A stretch of 64,000 nucleotides of DNA from Hybos culiciformis (GCA_964007475.1 OZ023273.1:131186732-131250731), one strand, 5' to 3'; numbered from the stretch's first letter, positions 11,153 through 25,270 are shown. The notes: generated by a model from the sequence alone, not told the origin. A program made the numbers and translations.

Positions 11153-14100
11153 CTGAAAATGAAAATTTCATAGTTTTATTGTTTTATTATTATATATTCT
11201 ATATATATATATATATAAATTCTATATTTTATATGAGTTATGAGATCAATAATTTCTATAATTGAGAGTGTTAATTTTATTTACCTTCAATTTCATATCA
11301 CCATTCCTAAAATGATGCTGATCAACTCGAAAATGTAGTCCCAGTGTAGACGTTTCTAGACCTTCACGACCACTTATCACAGTATCGTAATGTCGTAGCA
11401 TTTCTAAATCAGCGCCCTCGCCATTAACAAACCAATTTAATGTTGTAGCAGGCTTTGATCTTCCAGAAGTACAATTTACACGAACAAAATCACCAATTTG
11501 ATATCGTGCTCTACCGCCGGCTATAATGGGTCCTTTATCAGGAAGCGCTGTAAGTATAATTATTATTTATAATATTTATGCAGTACCAATAATGAAGAAT
11601 AAAAGAATTGTTTGTTATAATTAATTAAACAAGATTAATGTGAACAAGTTTTATTGATTAGTTTTTTAAGATCAAGACAACATGAAATTTTTCAATTCAT
11701 AAAATCACATTAGCTTTAATGGGCGATTAATTTGTATTGTATGTATTGTATTAAGCTTTTATAAGCTCTATAATTTCGTAACCTAGATTTAATAGGAAAT
11801 TATGACTGAACTTTAAGGACATGTTCTATTTAACTTTTCTAAAAATAAAAACTTTTATGTAAGTTAAGAAGTTAGATAATTTTTGTGGGTAGTAAATAAG
11901 AATGAATTAGGTATACCAAAAAAATTAATCCCACTTCATATCCTTTTCACTTAATTTCACCATTGTCATTATTTTTTTTAGACAATTGTCATTTATTTAG
12001 AGCAGAGTTATTTATTTTTTTTGCTTTTGAAATAATAAATTTCTTTGAAAAATAAAAAAAAAATAAAAAAAATTCCAGAAAATGGTTTTAATTCAGTCAA
12101 ATATACACCTTCATTTTATTTTACAAACATTAATAACTGGTGATAATTTTTCCTAATAATATTTCTTTTTCAACTTTTTCTTTTCACTAAATTTTTATAT
12201 ATAATTTGACACAAGACTGACTTCAATTAACGAGAAAAATAATGGCTTTAGCTAAGTTAAAAAATATATAATTTTTTTTCTTTTTTTTTTTTTTTGCGAA
12301 TTTTATTCGGAATGAGTATATAATATTATGTTGAATTAAGGATTATTAAAGAGAATTTTTGTTTTTTTTTGCTATACTATTATCACGCGGCAGTTTTTTT
12401 TATTTAAGATACTTAAGAAGATAGATATTAAGAAGGAAAAACCGAAAACTTGAAAACAATAAAAATAGTTAGTTCTAAAGTTCTAGATTTTTGTTGAATT
12501 ATAAATTTTTTTTTATAAAAAATTATATAAGTATTAGGCCTTAAACTTTTAAGGATGTCATTCGTTATAAAAATTGATTATTTTGGCAAAAGATAAGAAT
12601 GAAAAATAATGAAATTGTTGACTGGAAATTTCAAAGTGCATACTTATTTTTTTTTGTGTTCTTTTTTTTATTGAAAGTTATGTTCATATTTCCAACGAAA
12701 AAAATTTTTATAAGTATGTAAGTCATTTTAAGTTTATAATATGAAAAGAAATGCATGTAGGTTCATAGTTTTTTATAATATAATTTTTAAAACAAAACAT
12801 AAAACTCGAATACTGAATTAAACCTTAAGAAAGCTTAATTTAAGAGACTATATCTCTATGGCAAAAATTTATTTTGCTAAAAATTATAAGGAATAAACTT
12901 TAAAATACTAGTAAAGTATAGGGATAAATTTAAAGAAAAAAATTGAGAGATAGCATAGAGATCAAATTGAATAGAACCTAGACAAGTAGACAGGTTCTTA
13001 TTATTTTTACAAACTTTACAAAAATTTATCAAATTCAAGTAAGAAATTTATTTTTAACAATCAAACTATACATATTAAATTCTTAAAGGTATATAAACAA
13101 TTATAAAGCCAACTAAAAACAAATTATAATGAATAATAGTATAATTACTATAAGCATTTATATATTCTAATGTATTTATTATTATCTCATCTAATGTCTA
13201 TTTTTTTTTTGTTGAAATTACTCAAAAAAAAAAATTGTAATACATTTTCATGGAAAAAGGTCTAATTTTTATGTTGTAAAAAAAAAATGAACATATAAAA
13301 ATATGTATTCAAATAAAAACTTGAATAGGTATATAAAATGATAGCTATATATATAAATTATACAAGAGTATTATGTAAAAGATTCTTCCGACTTAGATTA
13401 AAAAATATTTGCTTATTATCTTTTTAAAAAGGCAAAAAAAAAAAAAAAATACAAAATACAAAATTGTTTTGGACTTTTGGAGATTTACGAGGAAGAAAAA
13501 TAAATGTGATGACAACAATGATAATAATTGTTGAAATAACTTTAATTTCGTTATAGGCTATATTCACAAAAAAAGAAAAAAAAAAACGAACGAACCTAAA
13601 AAAATAAATAATTGGAGGGAAAAAAAAATCTTTTATAAACAAAATTAACAAGGACCAAACAAAAAAAAAATAATAATAATAAAATAAAATTCATACCAAA
13701 AATGAAATATTAAACAAATAATTTTTTGATCATAAATTTTTATTTAAAAAATATTATTTTATTTTAATATTTTTCTTTAGATTTTCTATAATACGAAAAA
13801 AAAATTGATTTAATTGTGATATCGTCTGCTTTTGTTTGTTATATACATTTACACTTTAATATATTCTATTCGTTGTAAAAATATAGTTCGAAAAATTTTA
13901 ATTGAGCGGTTGAAATTATTAAAACAAAAAAAAAAGATATAAAGCTTGATGGAACCCTGTAGAAAATAACCATAACAAAAATTCATAGAAATTGTCATTT
14001 TGACATCTATTTTAAAATTTGTAATTTAATAGGATTCCGAAATTAATTTATCTTATAATTGCACAATCAATTTTGCTTTACATTCATATAGCCTTGAAAT

Positions 14101-17100
14101 CGCACGGGTGGGAAACTAAAATTTTCCTGCAATCAATTTCGAAATTCCGATATTAAAATTACTATCTCAATTATAGGTCCAACGAAAATCAAGATATTTT
14201 GGTTAAATCAAGTAAAACTACATTGAAAAAGGTTTGGATCTTATTTCCTACAGTTTGATAACCGCGTAAACAGCGATTCTTTTAAAACAAAAAAATCATA
14301 ATACTTAAATTTTTGAAGTTAAAAAAAACATAACAAACTAAATCAAGAACTTTTATTGTAAAGCAAAATAAACTTATTGTACCCACAAGAAATATTATTT
14401 CTGTTCAAAAACTTTTATTTTCCTCAAAAAAATTGCTTTTGTCATTTTTTCTAAGAAACTACACATAAGTAGGAAAATTATATAGAAAAAGTTTTTTTTT
14501 CATTTTTTTTTTTTAATACTTAAAAAATAAAATATAAAATAAAAAGTCAATCCCAACTTCTATATGAGTTTTTAAATCGATTCAGATTTCTTTTTTATTT
14601 TCTTTAAATCATTCTTGGAAATTGAACTAAATATTAGATGGCTTTCGTGGAAAAACAGATTTATTTTATTTTTCATAACTCGCATGAAAAATAAATGTAT
14701 ATATGTACTGGAAAAATATGAGTTTCTCTGCAGTCTTATATGTCAAATAATAACTTTTCAGCTTCAAAATAATACTTCAAAGTAATACTTTTTGAGTTCA
14801 AAGGAAAATCTTTTGTGACTCAAAAATCGGATTTAGAAATATTGGAAAAATATTATTTCAGTTATTAAAATTATCTATACGATTTTTAATAACTTTTTAT
14901 TAAGAATCATATGGATATAATATCTATAAATTCTATACGCAATTATTGATGATAAATTAATTTCCTTGACCAATAATTTCATAAGTAAGAAATTGTTCGA
15001 TATCTTATTCAATGTTAAGTTTGTTTTGGAAAAAACAATATCCTATATACTTAATAATTTTAACACAAAAAAACTTATTTTCGCAGAACTTAAATATTTA
15101 AAACAATGTATATACCTAACCTAGCTTATAAATTTATCATTAGGGTATATAATGTATTTAAAAATCAACTAAAAAAAGAAATTAAGATTTTTAGTTAAAC
15201 TTTAGAAGATGAAAATAAATATAAATTCACTTACCATCACAAAAAAAAAGAAGAAAAATCAACTTAATAATGTATTTTTTAACCAAAAATTAAGCACTAA
15301 AAAAGGTCCTCCCTTTATTATTAAAATCTTTAATTTTCAATCTACATCAATTCAAAAAAAAAAAAAAAATGAAAAAAGTTTATTTTATCAAAGGGAAAAT
15401 TAAGGGTCGTGAATGTTCAAAGCGAAAGAGAGAATAAAAAAGAAAATGTCAAAGTTTGCCAATTAGCGTTGTAACTTTTGATGTAATTATATATAAAAAA
15501 AAAAATTTCTCTATGGGCAATTCATTTTATTATGCCTTAAACTACTATATTGTTCCCTTATTTAGAATTAAAAAAAAAAAATGAAATTTGGGAGGAATAT
15601 TTTTTTTTTTTTTCGTAACCACTAGTGGTTAATGTAACTAAGCTGTTAAGTGTAAAAGTAAAAGAATAAAATCTGTATTTTGCTTTTATAATTCTCATTG
15701 TTATTAATTTACTTTGACATCGTTTAATTTTATTCTACATATTTTTTTTTTTTAATTTTGAATATAGTTGGTGATTTAAGTATCTACAAATAATGGACTC
15801 TTAGGTTTCTGTTTAATCGACTGAAAGAAGTTAATAAGTAGTTTCCTTATATATTTTTTAATAAATAATTTAATTTTGTATTAAAAAATTTAATTTTAAT
15901 CAAATAAAATTGATCAAACATTTTCCATTATTAACTATTATTATTTTATTTATGTCTAATATAATGCTCTTTGTAATCATCATAATCTATTGAATTATAA
16001 GTTTGGTTTTAAATTAATCATAAATAGGATTCTCTAAATTAGTTTCGAATTTAGGTGTAAGTATTAACAAACACTGAAGACTGTGGATTTTAGGAGTTCC
16101 TGAAGCTTATGTCAATCTTGTTGAAAGTTCATAAATTTCATTCATTTTACATATTTAACTTCATTTTAGGTAATTTTAGGCATATTCCGATAGGGAGCTA
16201 AGTGCCTGTATTTTTAAACTGCGCTCTGATCTACAAGATTTCTCATATTTAGTTTAAAATTCCAAAAATTTTATTGAATATATGAATATTTAACTTTAGA
16301 AAATCTAGAGGTGCAGCTGCCAGAAAAATTAAAAGTTCCTACCCTAACCCTACGTACCATTTAAAATATATTTATTTATTACCTATTAATGTGTTTTTGG
16401 AAATCTGAGTGCAACTTTTCGAAATTTTACCCGTGATTGCTTTATCAAAAAATTGTTTATATTTTTCTTTGATGATTATTGAAGTTTATTTGTTTGTTCA
16501 TTTTATATATAAAGAACAACATTTTAGTCCTCTGTATTTGTGTCAAAACTAAAATATATTTCCACAAAAGTGTTGAATAAAAATTATGTCAATATTATAA
16601 TATCACTTAAATAAATTTAAATTTTCAATAAAATTATAAAAAAAAAATAAAAATACACATACAGGTAAAAGCCTCGATAAAAGCATTACAAAATAAGCTT
16701 GAAAAAACATAATATTGTTTAATAAAAAAAAAAAAAACATAAATTTTTACTTCAAAATTGCACTCAATAGCAATTTTCCATTTCTACTTATGGAAAAATT
16801 TCTCTTTATTTCGAAAATATTATGCAATCAATTTAAAATAAATAAATAAATAAAAAATAAAAACGATTTGTAGGTTAAATTGATTTTATTTGAAATGTTT
16901 ATGTTTAAAATCATTTGTACAAAAAATAAAAATAAAGATTTTTAAAGAAAAATCGAAAAAGGAAAATGCATTAAAATAAAAATAAATCACTTAAAATCAT
17001 TCACGGAATGTTTAATAATTGAGTGAATTTTTATACATTTAATAATTTATGTACTTCTTATACATTTTATAATATATATATATATATAATACTTACATAC

Positions 17101-17786
17101 AACAACCATATCACCATGATCGGATACAGTCTGAAATGATGGAGCTTCTGCGGACACTTCACAGCGGAATCTACCAGTCGTCGATAAATTTACATGTTTT
17201 AAACAAACAAGACTATCACTGGAATTGTGTAACTGAAAAAACAATATTTTTGTTTTTTTTTATTCACAAAAACAATGTCTGTAATGATGTTCAATGTTAA
17301 TCAAAAACTATAAAGACTTTTTTTTCAATATAATTATCACTAAATTTTATTTCGGCATATTAAAATTTAATTTATGTCAAGTATAATGTTTTTGAAAGGA
17401 AATAAAAAAAATGAAAATTACATCAACTTTACATATATATATGTCACAAATATGTATTCGTAATAAAATTTTCTTTTGATTAACATTTTGATCATTTCAT
17501 CTTTACAATTTTCAAAATACATAAGCAAATACATAACAGATATTACATTTATATTGAAACATAAATAATAAACTTACATCAACTGAAACACCTGGCAACA
17601 AAAATATTTGTGTTGGTGGCATATCTCGTGGAATATATCTGAAAAATTCATTACCATCTTTGTACCATTTCACTGAGTATAACACTTCACCATCGAGATC
17701 ATAATAACATTCAAGTTGTGCTTCAGCACCTTTAACAACATGCCTGGGTATTCTCACTTCAATGAGACGTAAACTGTGTGTATATT
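10793..17786 (-). CDS. beat: Beaten path (Beat) family Ig-domain protein, 3' part of gene, four exons
   Basis: The coding sequence joins 17786-17578, 17232-17097, 11547-11285 and 11152-10793 on the minus strand, giving 321 codons and a TAG stop. All introns are GT-AG and the phases agree. Ig1 has its Cys pair in AQLECYYD and GRFRCEVS with the core Trp in YSVKWYKDG. Ig2 has its pair in VRVNCTSG and MKLKCVAR with Trp in TLNWFVNG. YSVKWYK, CEVSAEAPSF and SRADPVQ are hallmarks of insect Beat proteins, secreted or membrane-attached proteins of axon guidance and synaptic recognition that pair with Side-family receptors. Sequons NSS, NLS, NCT and NMS are present. From memory the wording fits the Beat-V subgroup best, but the subgroup is not settled here. 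The start codon and signal peptide are missing and must lie upstream, above 17786. The family call is firm. Confidence 0.93.
11285..11547 (-). CDS. beat: beat exon with linker and most of Ig2 (263 bp)
   Basis: The acceptor is ATACTTACAG. The first two bases complete a Ser codon split with the previous exon; 87 codons follow and it ends in phase 0 at donor GTAAAT. It reads LPDKGPIIAGGRARYQIGD, FVRVNCTSGRSKPATTLNWF, VNGEGADLEML and continues to HFRNGDMKLK. The Ig2 first Cys (VNCTSG, with a sequon) and Trp (NWF) are present. The matching Cys is the first residue of the next exon, which confirms the splice. The 5549-bp intron before it is AT-rich and has no other recognisable gene. Confidence 0.93.
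11548..17096 (-). other. beat: Large beat intron between Ig1 and Ig2 exons
   Basis: This 5.5-kb intron is bounded by donor GTAAGT (17096 side) and acceptor TTACAG (11548 side). It is AT-rich and full of homopolymer tracts. I found no exon, RNA gene or inverted-repeat element inside it. The small open frames near 13.4-13.7 and 15.2-15.4 kb are Lys/Phe/Ile/Asn-rich and look like low-complexity artefacts. Confidence 0.75.
17097..17232 (-). CDS. beat: beat exon with second part of Ig1 (136 bp)
   Basis: The exon follows a pyrimidine-rich acceptor (TTGTTTTTTCAG) and ends at the donor GTAAGT. It reads LHNSSDSLVCLKHVNLSTTG, then RFRCEVSAEAPSFQTVSDHG and DMVVV, plus one base of a split codon. It holds the F-strand Cys of Ig1 and the family-typical CEVSAEAPSFQT block. 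Sequons NSS and NLS suggest an extracellular glycoprotein. A 345-bp intron separates it from the preceding exon. The donor sits next to a TATATA microsatellite at about 17071-17089. Confidence 0.92.
17578..17786 (-). CDS. beat: beat exon with first part of Ig1 (209 bp)
   Basis: The exon follows the acceptor TTGATTTTCAG and ends before the donor GTAAGTT. Its first two bases complete a codon split with an unseen upstream exon; 69 full codons follow and it ends in phase 0. It reads from YTHSLRLIEVRIPRHV through the Ig1 B-strand Cys (LECYYD), the Trp of YSVKWYKDG and FFRYIPRDMPP to LLPGVSVD. A GTG at 17757 could be mistaken for a start, but the frame is open through it back to the acceptor and Beat proteins need a signal peptide, so this is an internal exon. 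Confidence 0.92.
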
Positions 17787-18076
17787 CTGAAAATCAACAA
17801 GAAAAAATTTTGTGTTTAGTTATACTACATAAAAAATATTGAAAATATGTTTATTCATTTCAATTCAAATAAGATGCATAAAAAAGATCGATTTGCCGTA
17901 AATAAGATAAAATTTCATAAGAATTACAGACTAGTTATTCTAGTGCTTCCATTTTATTATTCTTTGAAGGTTTTTCAACAACTAATTAAAGAATAGGATT
18001 CTTTTATAAAATGTTTGCATAGAATACTATTTACACAACTTTTATCTATGTACAACATGTCAACATTGTGACTGAT

Positions 18077-18456
18077 TAAGAGGACTTGGTACTAGTTTGG
18101 ATTTTTTGTTAGAAAATTTGATTGAAGAGCCGTTTTAGATTATTTTAAAGTTTAATTTTAAAAAAAGCATTTCATTCAAAACCTCAGGAATGTTTCATAC
18201 TTTAAAATGGTATAAAACTTTTTAGAATCGGTTAAGGGTAAGTGCTCGAAATCTCTTCTAAACCATTTTGTGACACAAAAAAATGGTTTTGAAGGGATTC
18301 CGAGCACTTAGCCTTAACCGATTCTAAAAAGTTTTATACCATTCCTGAAGTTTTGAATGAAAGGTTTTTTTTTAAATTAAACTTTAAAATAATCTAAAAT
18401 GGCTCTTCAATCAATTTTTGGGACAAAAAATCCAAACTGGTATCAAGTTCTCTTAA
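18077..18456. mobile_element. 380-bp foldback MITE
   Basis: Two arms of about 190 bp are inverted copies at roughly 90% identity, meeting near 18266 with almost no loop. The ends read TTAAGAGRACTTG and the inverse. One arm has a small extra segment (about 17 bp near 18195-18215). The TTAA at both ends could be a target duplication or part of the repeat. If transcribed it would fold into a long hairpin. It lies upstream of the first seen beat exon, probably in its intron. Confidence 0.85.
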
Positions 18457-21400
18457 ATAAGAACAATAACATTTTTATTTGAATTCGGAAGCTTATCAAT
18501 TTTGTTTGCCATCCCAGTTCTGAGTTGTTAGGAATTTCCATATCGTAATAAAAAATATGATTATCAAGGTACGAAAGGAAGTTATAATAAATAGGGTTAA
18601 GTGCAAATTTTCCCAGGAGTCAAAGAATCATAAAATATTTTCCTGTTTATTCTTTTTTATTTAGGTATAGATAAGGATAAAAAGATCGAATAACTTTATT
18701 TACCATGAAGTTGTAAAAAAAATGTAATTAATTTCAATTTTTCCACCTGTCTGCTGAAACTATTTTTACCCCAAAAGACGTGAAAATTAGTTTTTTTTTT
18801 GTATAAAGAAATAAAATCTATACACATAACCATTATTTTAACAGTAAAAGAAAATATTAAATTACAACCAATTTGTTATAGATATGCATTTTATTTAAGT
18901 TTCTTTCGAGGTTCTTTTTTTTTTATTGTTTTTACAGATTTACGTCATCCAGGAAAAGAGCAAATAATTTGTTGTGAAAAAGCTTCCATTTGTTTTTATA
19001 TTTTTAGTTTTGTGTTTTTGTGAGGTAATACTCGAAATATTATATTCTTGTATGCTTGGGGCAATGAGGAAACATGGGTCGTAAACGAATAAATATTAAA
19101 GTTTTTAATTTAGTAATAACAATAGCAAATTTCAGAAAATAGATATATCTTGAAACATCTAGTTTTCAATACATGCATTTACAGAAAACTATAACAAAGA
19201 AATCCTGTTTTTGTTTAAAAATTTTTTTGACATTTTTTTCTTTATTAGGATTTTTCAGAAAACTCTTCAAGTTTTCTTTTACACTTTATACGAGAATGAA
19301 AAATTGTATTATTTTTCCATTTCGATAAATTATACATATCCTTCTGAAAAAATATATTTTACCATTTTATTTTACAATTAAATTGGAATCTTAATGGCTC
19401 ATTATATACTTGAAAAATTTTTGTTATTACAACTTTAAGATATACACTTTTTATTCTCTTGTTGAGTTTGTTATTTAATTTTTGGATTAAAACCTGTGTT
19501 ATAGAACTGAAATAAATGGATACATGTTAAAATATGACAATACAGATAGTTTATTTTTTATGTGTGGATAGTGTCAAAAAAGATCTAAAACTTTAAAACT
19601 TATATTATTGTAACAAATTTTCAATAAATATCTACCATTAGTTATTATAATTATTGTTATTTTATTATAACTATTTATAAAATATATTTAAAAAAAAAAA
19701 TAGAAGAATATTTTCATTTAATAACTAATTATTACTCGTTAGTATGATTTTTTTTAATTTGGGTCTAAAAACATTAATATGAAAGGATCTAATTAAATTT
19801 AATTATAATTAAATAGGAATAAAAGAAAACCCCTAAATGTCTCTTAACAAAAATCATTATTAATTTCGTAAAATAAGGATAAGGACTGATTCCCTTTAGA
19901 GACTATACACTTTCTATATCAGGGAACATGAAATAACTTAAAAAAGTCTATATTTATATTTAAGTACGCATTATATAAATATATGTATATGAGCATTGTA
20001 TGTACATAGAGATATTTGTAGAAAAGAAAAGAAAATTTTTTACCCTAATAATAGTTAAAATAATTACTATTTTCGTCTATTTGCAAAATATATATTTTTA
20101 TTTATTTTTTTTTGGAAATAAAGAGAGTTTTGTCAAAAGTAAGTAATTTTGTTTAAAAGTAGTAATTCCATTTTCCATTAGAACCATACATTTATTCACG
20201 ATTTTAATTAAAGCAAACTAAAAAAAACATATCGAAATTAAGAAGAAAAAAAGATTGTCCTTCACCTACTATAATAAAATGAAAAATTGGTGTTGATGTT
20301 CTACAGATACTGGTAGTATCAGAGTAAAGTGTAACTGTATAATATATAAGATAATAGAATTAAAATTTAGTTTATCAAGTTTTAATTGATTACTTGAGAC
20401 ATGGTGAAAACAGAAAATTCGACAAATATTTAACTTTAAACATAAGAAAACTTCAAAGATTTCGATCAAAATTTTTTTTTTTTTTCAGATTTATATCAAA
20501 TCAAAATTTTTGATCAAATCGTTAAGTTTGTTATTACTTTAATACATTAGAGAATTTTCCTATATCCAACCTTAATTATATTTACATATGTACATATTAA
20601 CTATTTTATATTCATATAAGCGTAAGAAAAAGCATGTGCCGAAAAAATAATTATTTACTTTTAACTCAATATTACAATCCCAAACCTCCAATATAATTAA
20701 CTTACCCTAAAAAACATAATGATGTGGATTCTTAATTATTGTTGTCGTAATTTATTTTGGTAATTTTTTTTAATAACATACCTACTATTAATTTTTTTCC
20801 CATTTGCAGTAAATAAGCATTGACTAAATAGAATTAATTTTTACAACTTTCCAATTAATGTTTTTCTCACTTGAAGGCTGACGACGAAAGTGTAATTAAC
20901 TATTTTTTTTATGTATACTTACGGGTGAAGCTCACGATTTCATTTTCAAGTCAGGTGAATTACTATTCATTTAACATTTACGCCTCACTTCAAATGAGCA
21001 AAAACCAAGTTATTAAAAAATATAAATTTGTTAAAAAAGTCGTGAGTTTATTGAATGTCTCAGAAGAAAACCTAAATTCAACAAATGAAACATATGCGAA
21101 ATTCGAAATTCTTAAGTAAAAAATATTATTAAAATATTAATAACATTTTACTTAAATTCATTTTCACCGAAATAATGTAATCATTTTGAGTTTTCAAACA
21201 TCATTTTATATTAAAATTAGATTCAAATCCTAATTTACTTGAACATACTATTAGTTTCTCCAAAATTAGATGAAGTCTGTAAAATTTGAGTGTTGGGGTG
21301 TGATTATCCTGTAATTGTTCTTTAATTCTTTATTCAATGTTGTTGAGTTTCTATTGACAGAAATTATTGTATACGCGCACTATAGAAATTCATTCTAATA

Positions 21401-24400
21401 AAAATCTTTTTAAAATTATATCAAAACGAAAACATAAAGTATGAATGGCCTTCTAAAATTTGATCCTTACAAGTGTTCATCATATTTTATTTTCACATAG
21501 AAAAATTATTTAGCCATCTATGAATTGCGGTTTGTTATTGGATTTTGTATTATGTTTTTATTTATGTTATATACATATATTATGTTTTTGAGTTTTTCTT
21601 TATATATGCCACTTTTTGTGTACATTTTTATAGACACATAAACGAAATTTCAAAAGGCTTTAGTATATATATCGAAAGAAAAAAAAAAGGTAAATCTATT
21701 AACAGATAGAAAGCTGAACAGCATAAAAATTAATTTTTTTTTGAAATTTAAGCAATATATATTCTTAACACCAAAACTCTTTTCTTGTTTTTGATAGAAT
21801 GTAATTTTTGTGGGATTGAAAATTACTTCAGAGTCCCATCAGAATAAAAGTTTTTTTTTTTTCGTTTCTTTTTTATTACATTTTGAGAGCGATGATCTAT
21901 CATGAAAATAATTGGACCTCATGAGGCAATAAATGTCTATTAAGAGCTCTATTATCAAGAAAATGTGTAGAATTCAAATTGGAAAAAGGTCATTTTTGTT
22001 TGAATGAAAAAAAAGGGAACATATAAAATAATTGAAATGTAGAGAAAAATATTTTTCTTTATTTTCTTTTATAATTTACCAATAGAGAATTTATATTTAT
22101 TTTCATCTTATAAAAATTCAGGAAGGTTAATAATAAGCTTTTTCGGAAAGAATTTATTATTTACAAAAACAAAAAAAAAAAATAAATAAAAAAATAAATA
22201 AAAATTGTAATCATTTTTATGTTGAACATTTTTGAATCACTATAATAACAAAAATTCAATTAACTGATTGAATTTCACTTAGGAATATTAATTCTTCCAA
22301 ATTTACTTAAAATATGTATAGTTGTTGGTATATGGGTGAGTATATGGAAAAATGTGTGTTTTTTTTATAATTTTTCAATTTGAATGCATTTACATAACTT
22401 TATGTGTACACATAGAATTTTAATAAAAACTTTGTTTCACATAAATTATTCAGGACTTTAATCATTAAGTACTTCTGATTTTTTTTTCCATTTTTTTTAC
22501 CTTGAAAGCTTAAACCTCTGAATTCTATATTGGATATCGATAGTTTGAATTTATTCTGCGGTTTTTAATGCATTAATTAATATCTAATAGTTGCAATGAA
22601 ACTGATATCTACTCTTATATTCTGATCGTGAATAGAACTGAAGTTAGTGTCGAACCAATGTATCTATATAAATAAATTCTATTACATATATGTTAGGCTT
22701 TAATTATTATTGATTTCTCTTACAAGAAAAATTTAAACATCTTTATTTTGACTCAGAAATTACTTTATAACTATAATTATGATTATTATTATCCGTATCT
22801 ATTAGTTCAAAGTACATAATGTAGAACATCCCATATATACTTTTTAGAGATGAAATGAATATTAAGTTCCAAAAGCAACACTATGTATTCATAGAATGAA
22901 AAAGTGTCAATAAATTAATAAAATAAAATGAACAAGAAAATCTTAAAGATATTTTATTGGAAAAAAAAACTAATATGAATATTTTATTATGTGGTTACGA
23001 CAAAAAAAAACAATGTTTTTATGTTATCTCTATCTCTATATACCTAATTACAATAATTACATCCTCAACCTAAAATAATTTTTTTTTATTCCTTTCCTCT
23101 GAAGTCAATATTTATACTTTTACACTAAAGAGATTCATAGATAATATAAATTTTATCTAAACAAAATTTATAAGATTTTTTTTATATTGTATATTATTTT
23201 GTTAATTTTAATGTCATCATCATAAATTTATAAGCATTAACATTCCTTTTTTGTTTTTATTTATCTCTTGAACACATCACTTCTGCCATCGGTATATACA
23301 AAATTATCTTATCTATATATATACATAATACAACACTTTTTGCAATCAATAATCCTTAATAGGAAAAATAAAGAAGCAATAAAACTCACTCAGACAATAT
23401 AAATCACTATGCTTGTCTCAAAATGATGTACTCATTTATCTTCAGATTATCCGTTCAGATATATTAAACAGTACGTATATATATATATATATAATACAGT
23501 GTACTACATACGACCAATATTTGGATATAACGTTGTTTACTAATATTATTATAGGGTTTTTTTTTATTATTATTATTTGTTTGTTTAATATATTGGCAAA
23601 AATCAATGCAATGTTTTTTTTTTTCGTACATATACTTTAGTTTAAACAAAAAATTGAAAATATGACATTTAATATTATTTTCCATAAAGCGTATATTGTA
23701 CTAAAATTGTACATTTATACATACCTTGAAAATTTTATTAACAAAAATTTTTAGAGCGAAATCAATGAGTAGTTATAAAAAATATGATGAAAAAAGAGAT
23801 AAGTTGCATTGACTTTCCCGATTAAAAATCAAAAAAAAAAAAAATTTTAATAGTAAAATTGTTTAGATACTCGTAATTCCCAATTCGGTATATTTGAATT
23901 TAAATATATAATTTTTTCTGTTATCATATCGAAGTTTATTATGGCTTGAAAATCAGATATGATTTGCACATTCATATATAAATGATGATTAACCTAATGT
24001 TAAACAATGGAAAAATCGAATTGTTAGATAGATTTTTGGTACACAGATATGTGTTAAGTTTAAATAGCTGGAATTTAATAATTTATTAGAAAATTATTTA
24101 TTCGCTTCAGAACCTTTTATTTATAAATGTTGAAAGTGTGATTCTCAAAATTTAGTAAAAAATTATTATAAATATATATTTCAAATAATTCAACATATTT
24201 TACCTAATCTGTTTATAAGACATTCCTTTTTTGAACTTTATCTAAGCGCATTTAAGTTTCTCATTTAATGTCGCTGCAACGCATTTAGGATATAAGATAT
24301 TTTATTAGAAATAAAAACAGAAATTTAATTATGTAAATATATTGAAATGAAATTCCAGAATTTCAAAAGACAAAACGAATTTATAAAATACTTACGTATA

Positions 24401-24609
24401 TATTCTAATAAAAATATGCAGTGACAATATAGTAGTCAAAAATAGAAGTTGTATAAATTATATTTTTAATCTTTTTGAAAATTTCTAAACTCAATTTAAC
24501 GATAGTATATTTTCATTTATATATTAATTAGAAACAACTCTGTTATTTTATTTTCTTTTCCGTAAAATTTTTGTAATCCGCTTAATATCTTTTTCTCTAA
24601 CTTTTATCA
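18457..24609. other. AT-rich DNA without recognisable gene
   Basis: No exon, RNA gene or inverted-repeat element could be supported. An alternating TA run lies at about 23475-23493. Short open frames here (for example 20871-21119, which lacks an ATG start) have no recognisable domain. Confidence 0.55.
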
Positions 24610-25270
24610 GTTAGTTTCAGTGGCGGCTCGTGGAAGTTTTGAAAAAGGGTGCTGCAAAACATAAAAACCTCTTTTTTATAATCATAAAAGTTTTATGATA
24701 TATACCCACCCATACACGTTATGTATATGAAAATCAGTTTTGAAAATTCAAAACAAACAAAAAACATCCCATATGAAAATTGTGCTGCTTCTGAAGCAGT
24801 GCATTTTTCTATACATTCAAAAATCCCATAACAAAAAAAATTTCCCATATTTGTTATTGTTTTTAAATTTTTCAGAAAGTATAATACAGCCGCACTGCTT
24901 CTGTGGCAGTGCATTTTTCCTTATATTCAACTCATAGAAAAAAACTTAACAGCAATAAAAATGTATTAAATTATTCATGAAAATAAAAATCCCTGCACTG
25001 CGAAATTCGCAGTTCCAAAAATTCTGTTAAATTGATTTCATATTTTTGAAAAGTATTTTCTAAAAATATCAAAAGCCTGAAAGTAGGCTACTGTTGTTTA
25101 TTAAAATTTTAGAGAAAATTGCATTGCATAGCAATTTCATTTAAAAATAATTTTAAACTAGGAAAAATTCAGAGCTAACAAACATTTTTTTTATGAGTTC
25201 AATTTTTTTAAATTTCTTGAGGGTGCTGCAGTGTCGCAGCACCTATGTACGAGCCGCCGCTGGTTAGTTT
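24610..25270. mobile_element. hAT-type MITE with 8-bp target duplication
   Basis: The element at 24618-25262 starts CAGTGGCGGCTCGT and ends with the inverse ACGAGCCGCCGCTG, one mismatch apart. It is flanked by a perfect 8-bp direct repeat GTTAGTTT (24610-24617 and 25263-25270). The CAGTGGCGG end and the 8-bp duplication are typical of the hAT superfamily. Inside are subterminal GGGTGCTGC copies near both ends and several GCAGTGCATTTTT-like repeats. No transposase is encoded. Confidence 0.93.

Noticed and set aside
10984..11265. 93-codon plus-strand frame
   Set aside because: It is antisense to beat exon DNA and the short intron; the minus-strand reading has the domains and splice sites.
20871..21119. 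82-codon plus-strand frame with a fairly protein-like C-terminal half
   Set aside because: It starts at TTG, has no domain I recognise, and I found no splice context supporting an exon.
24693..24937. Frames on both strands within the hAT MITE
   Set aside because: They fall in a non-coding MITE and come from its repeats; no transposase similarity.
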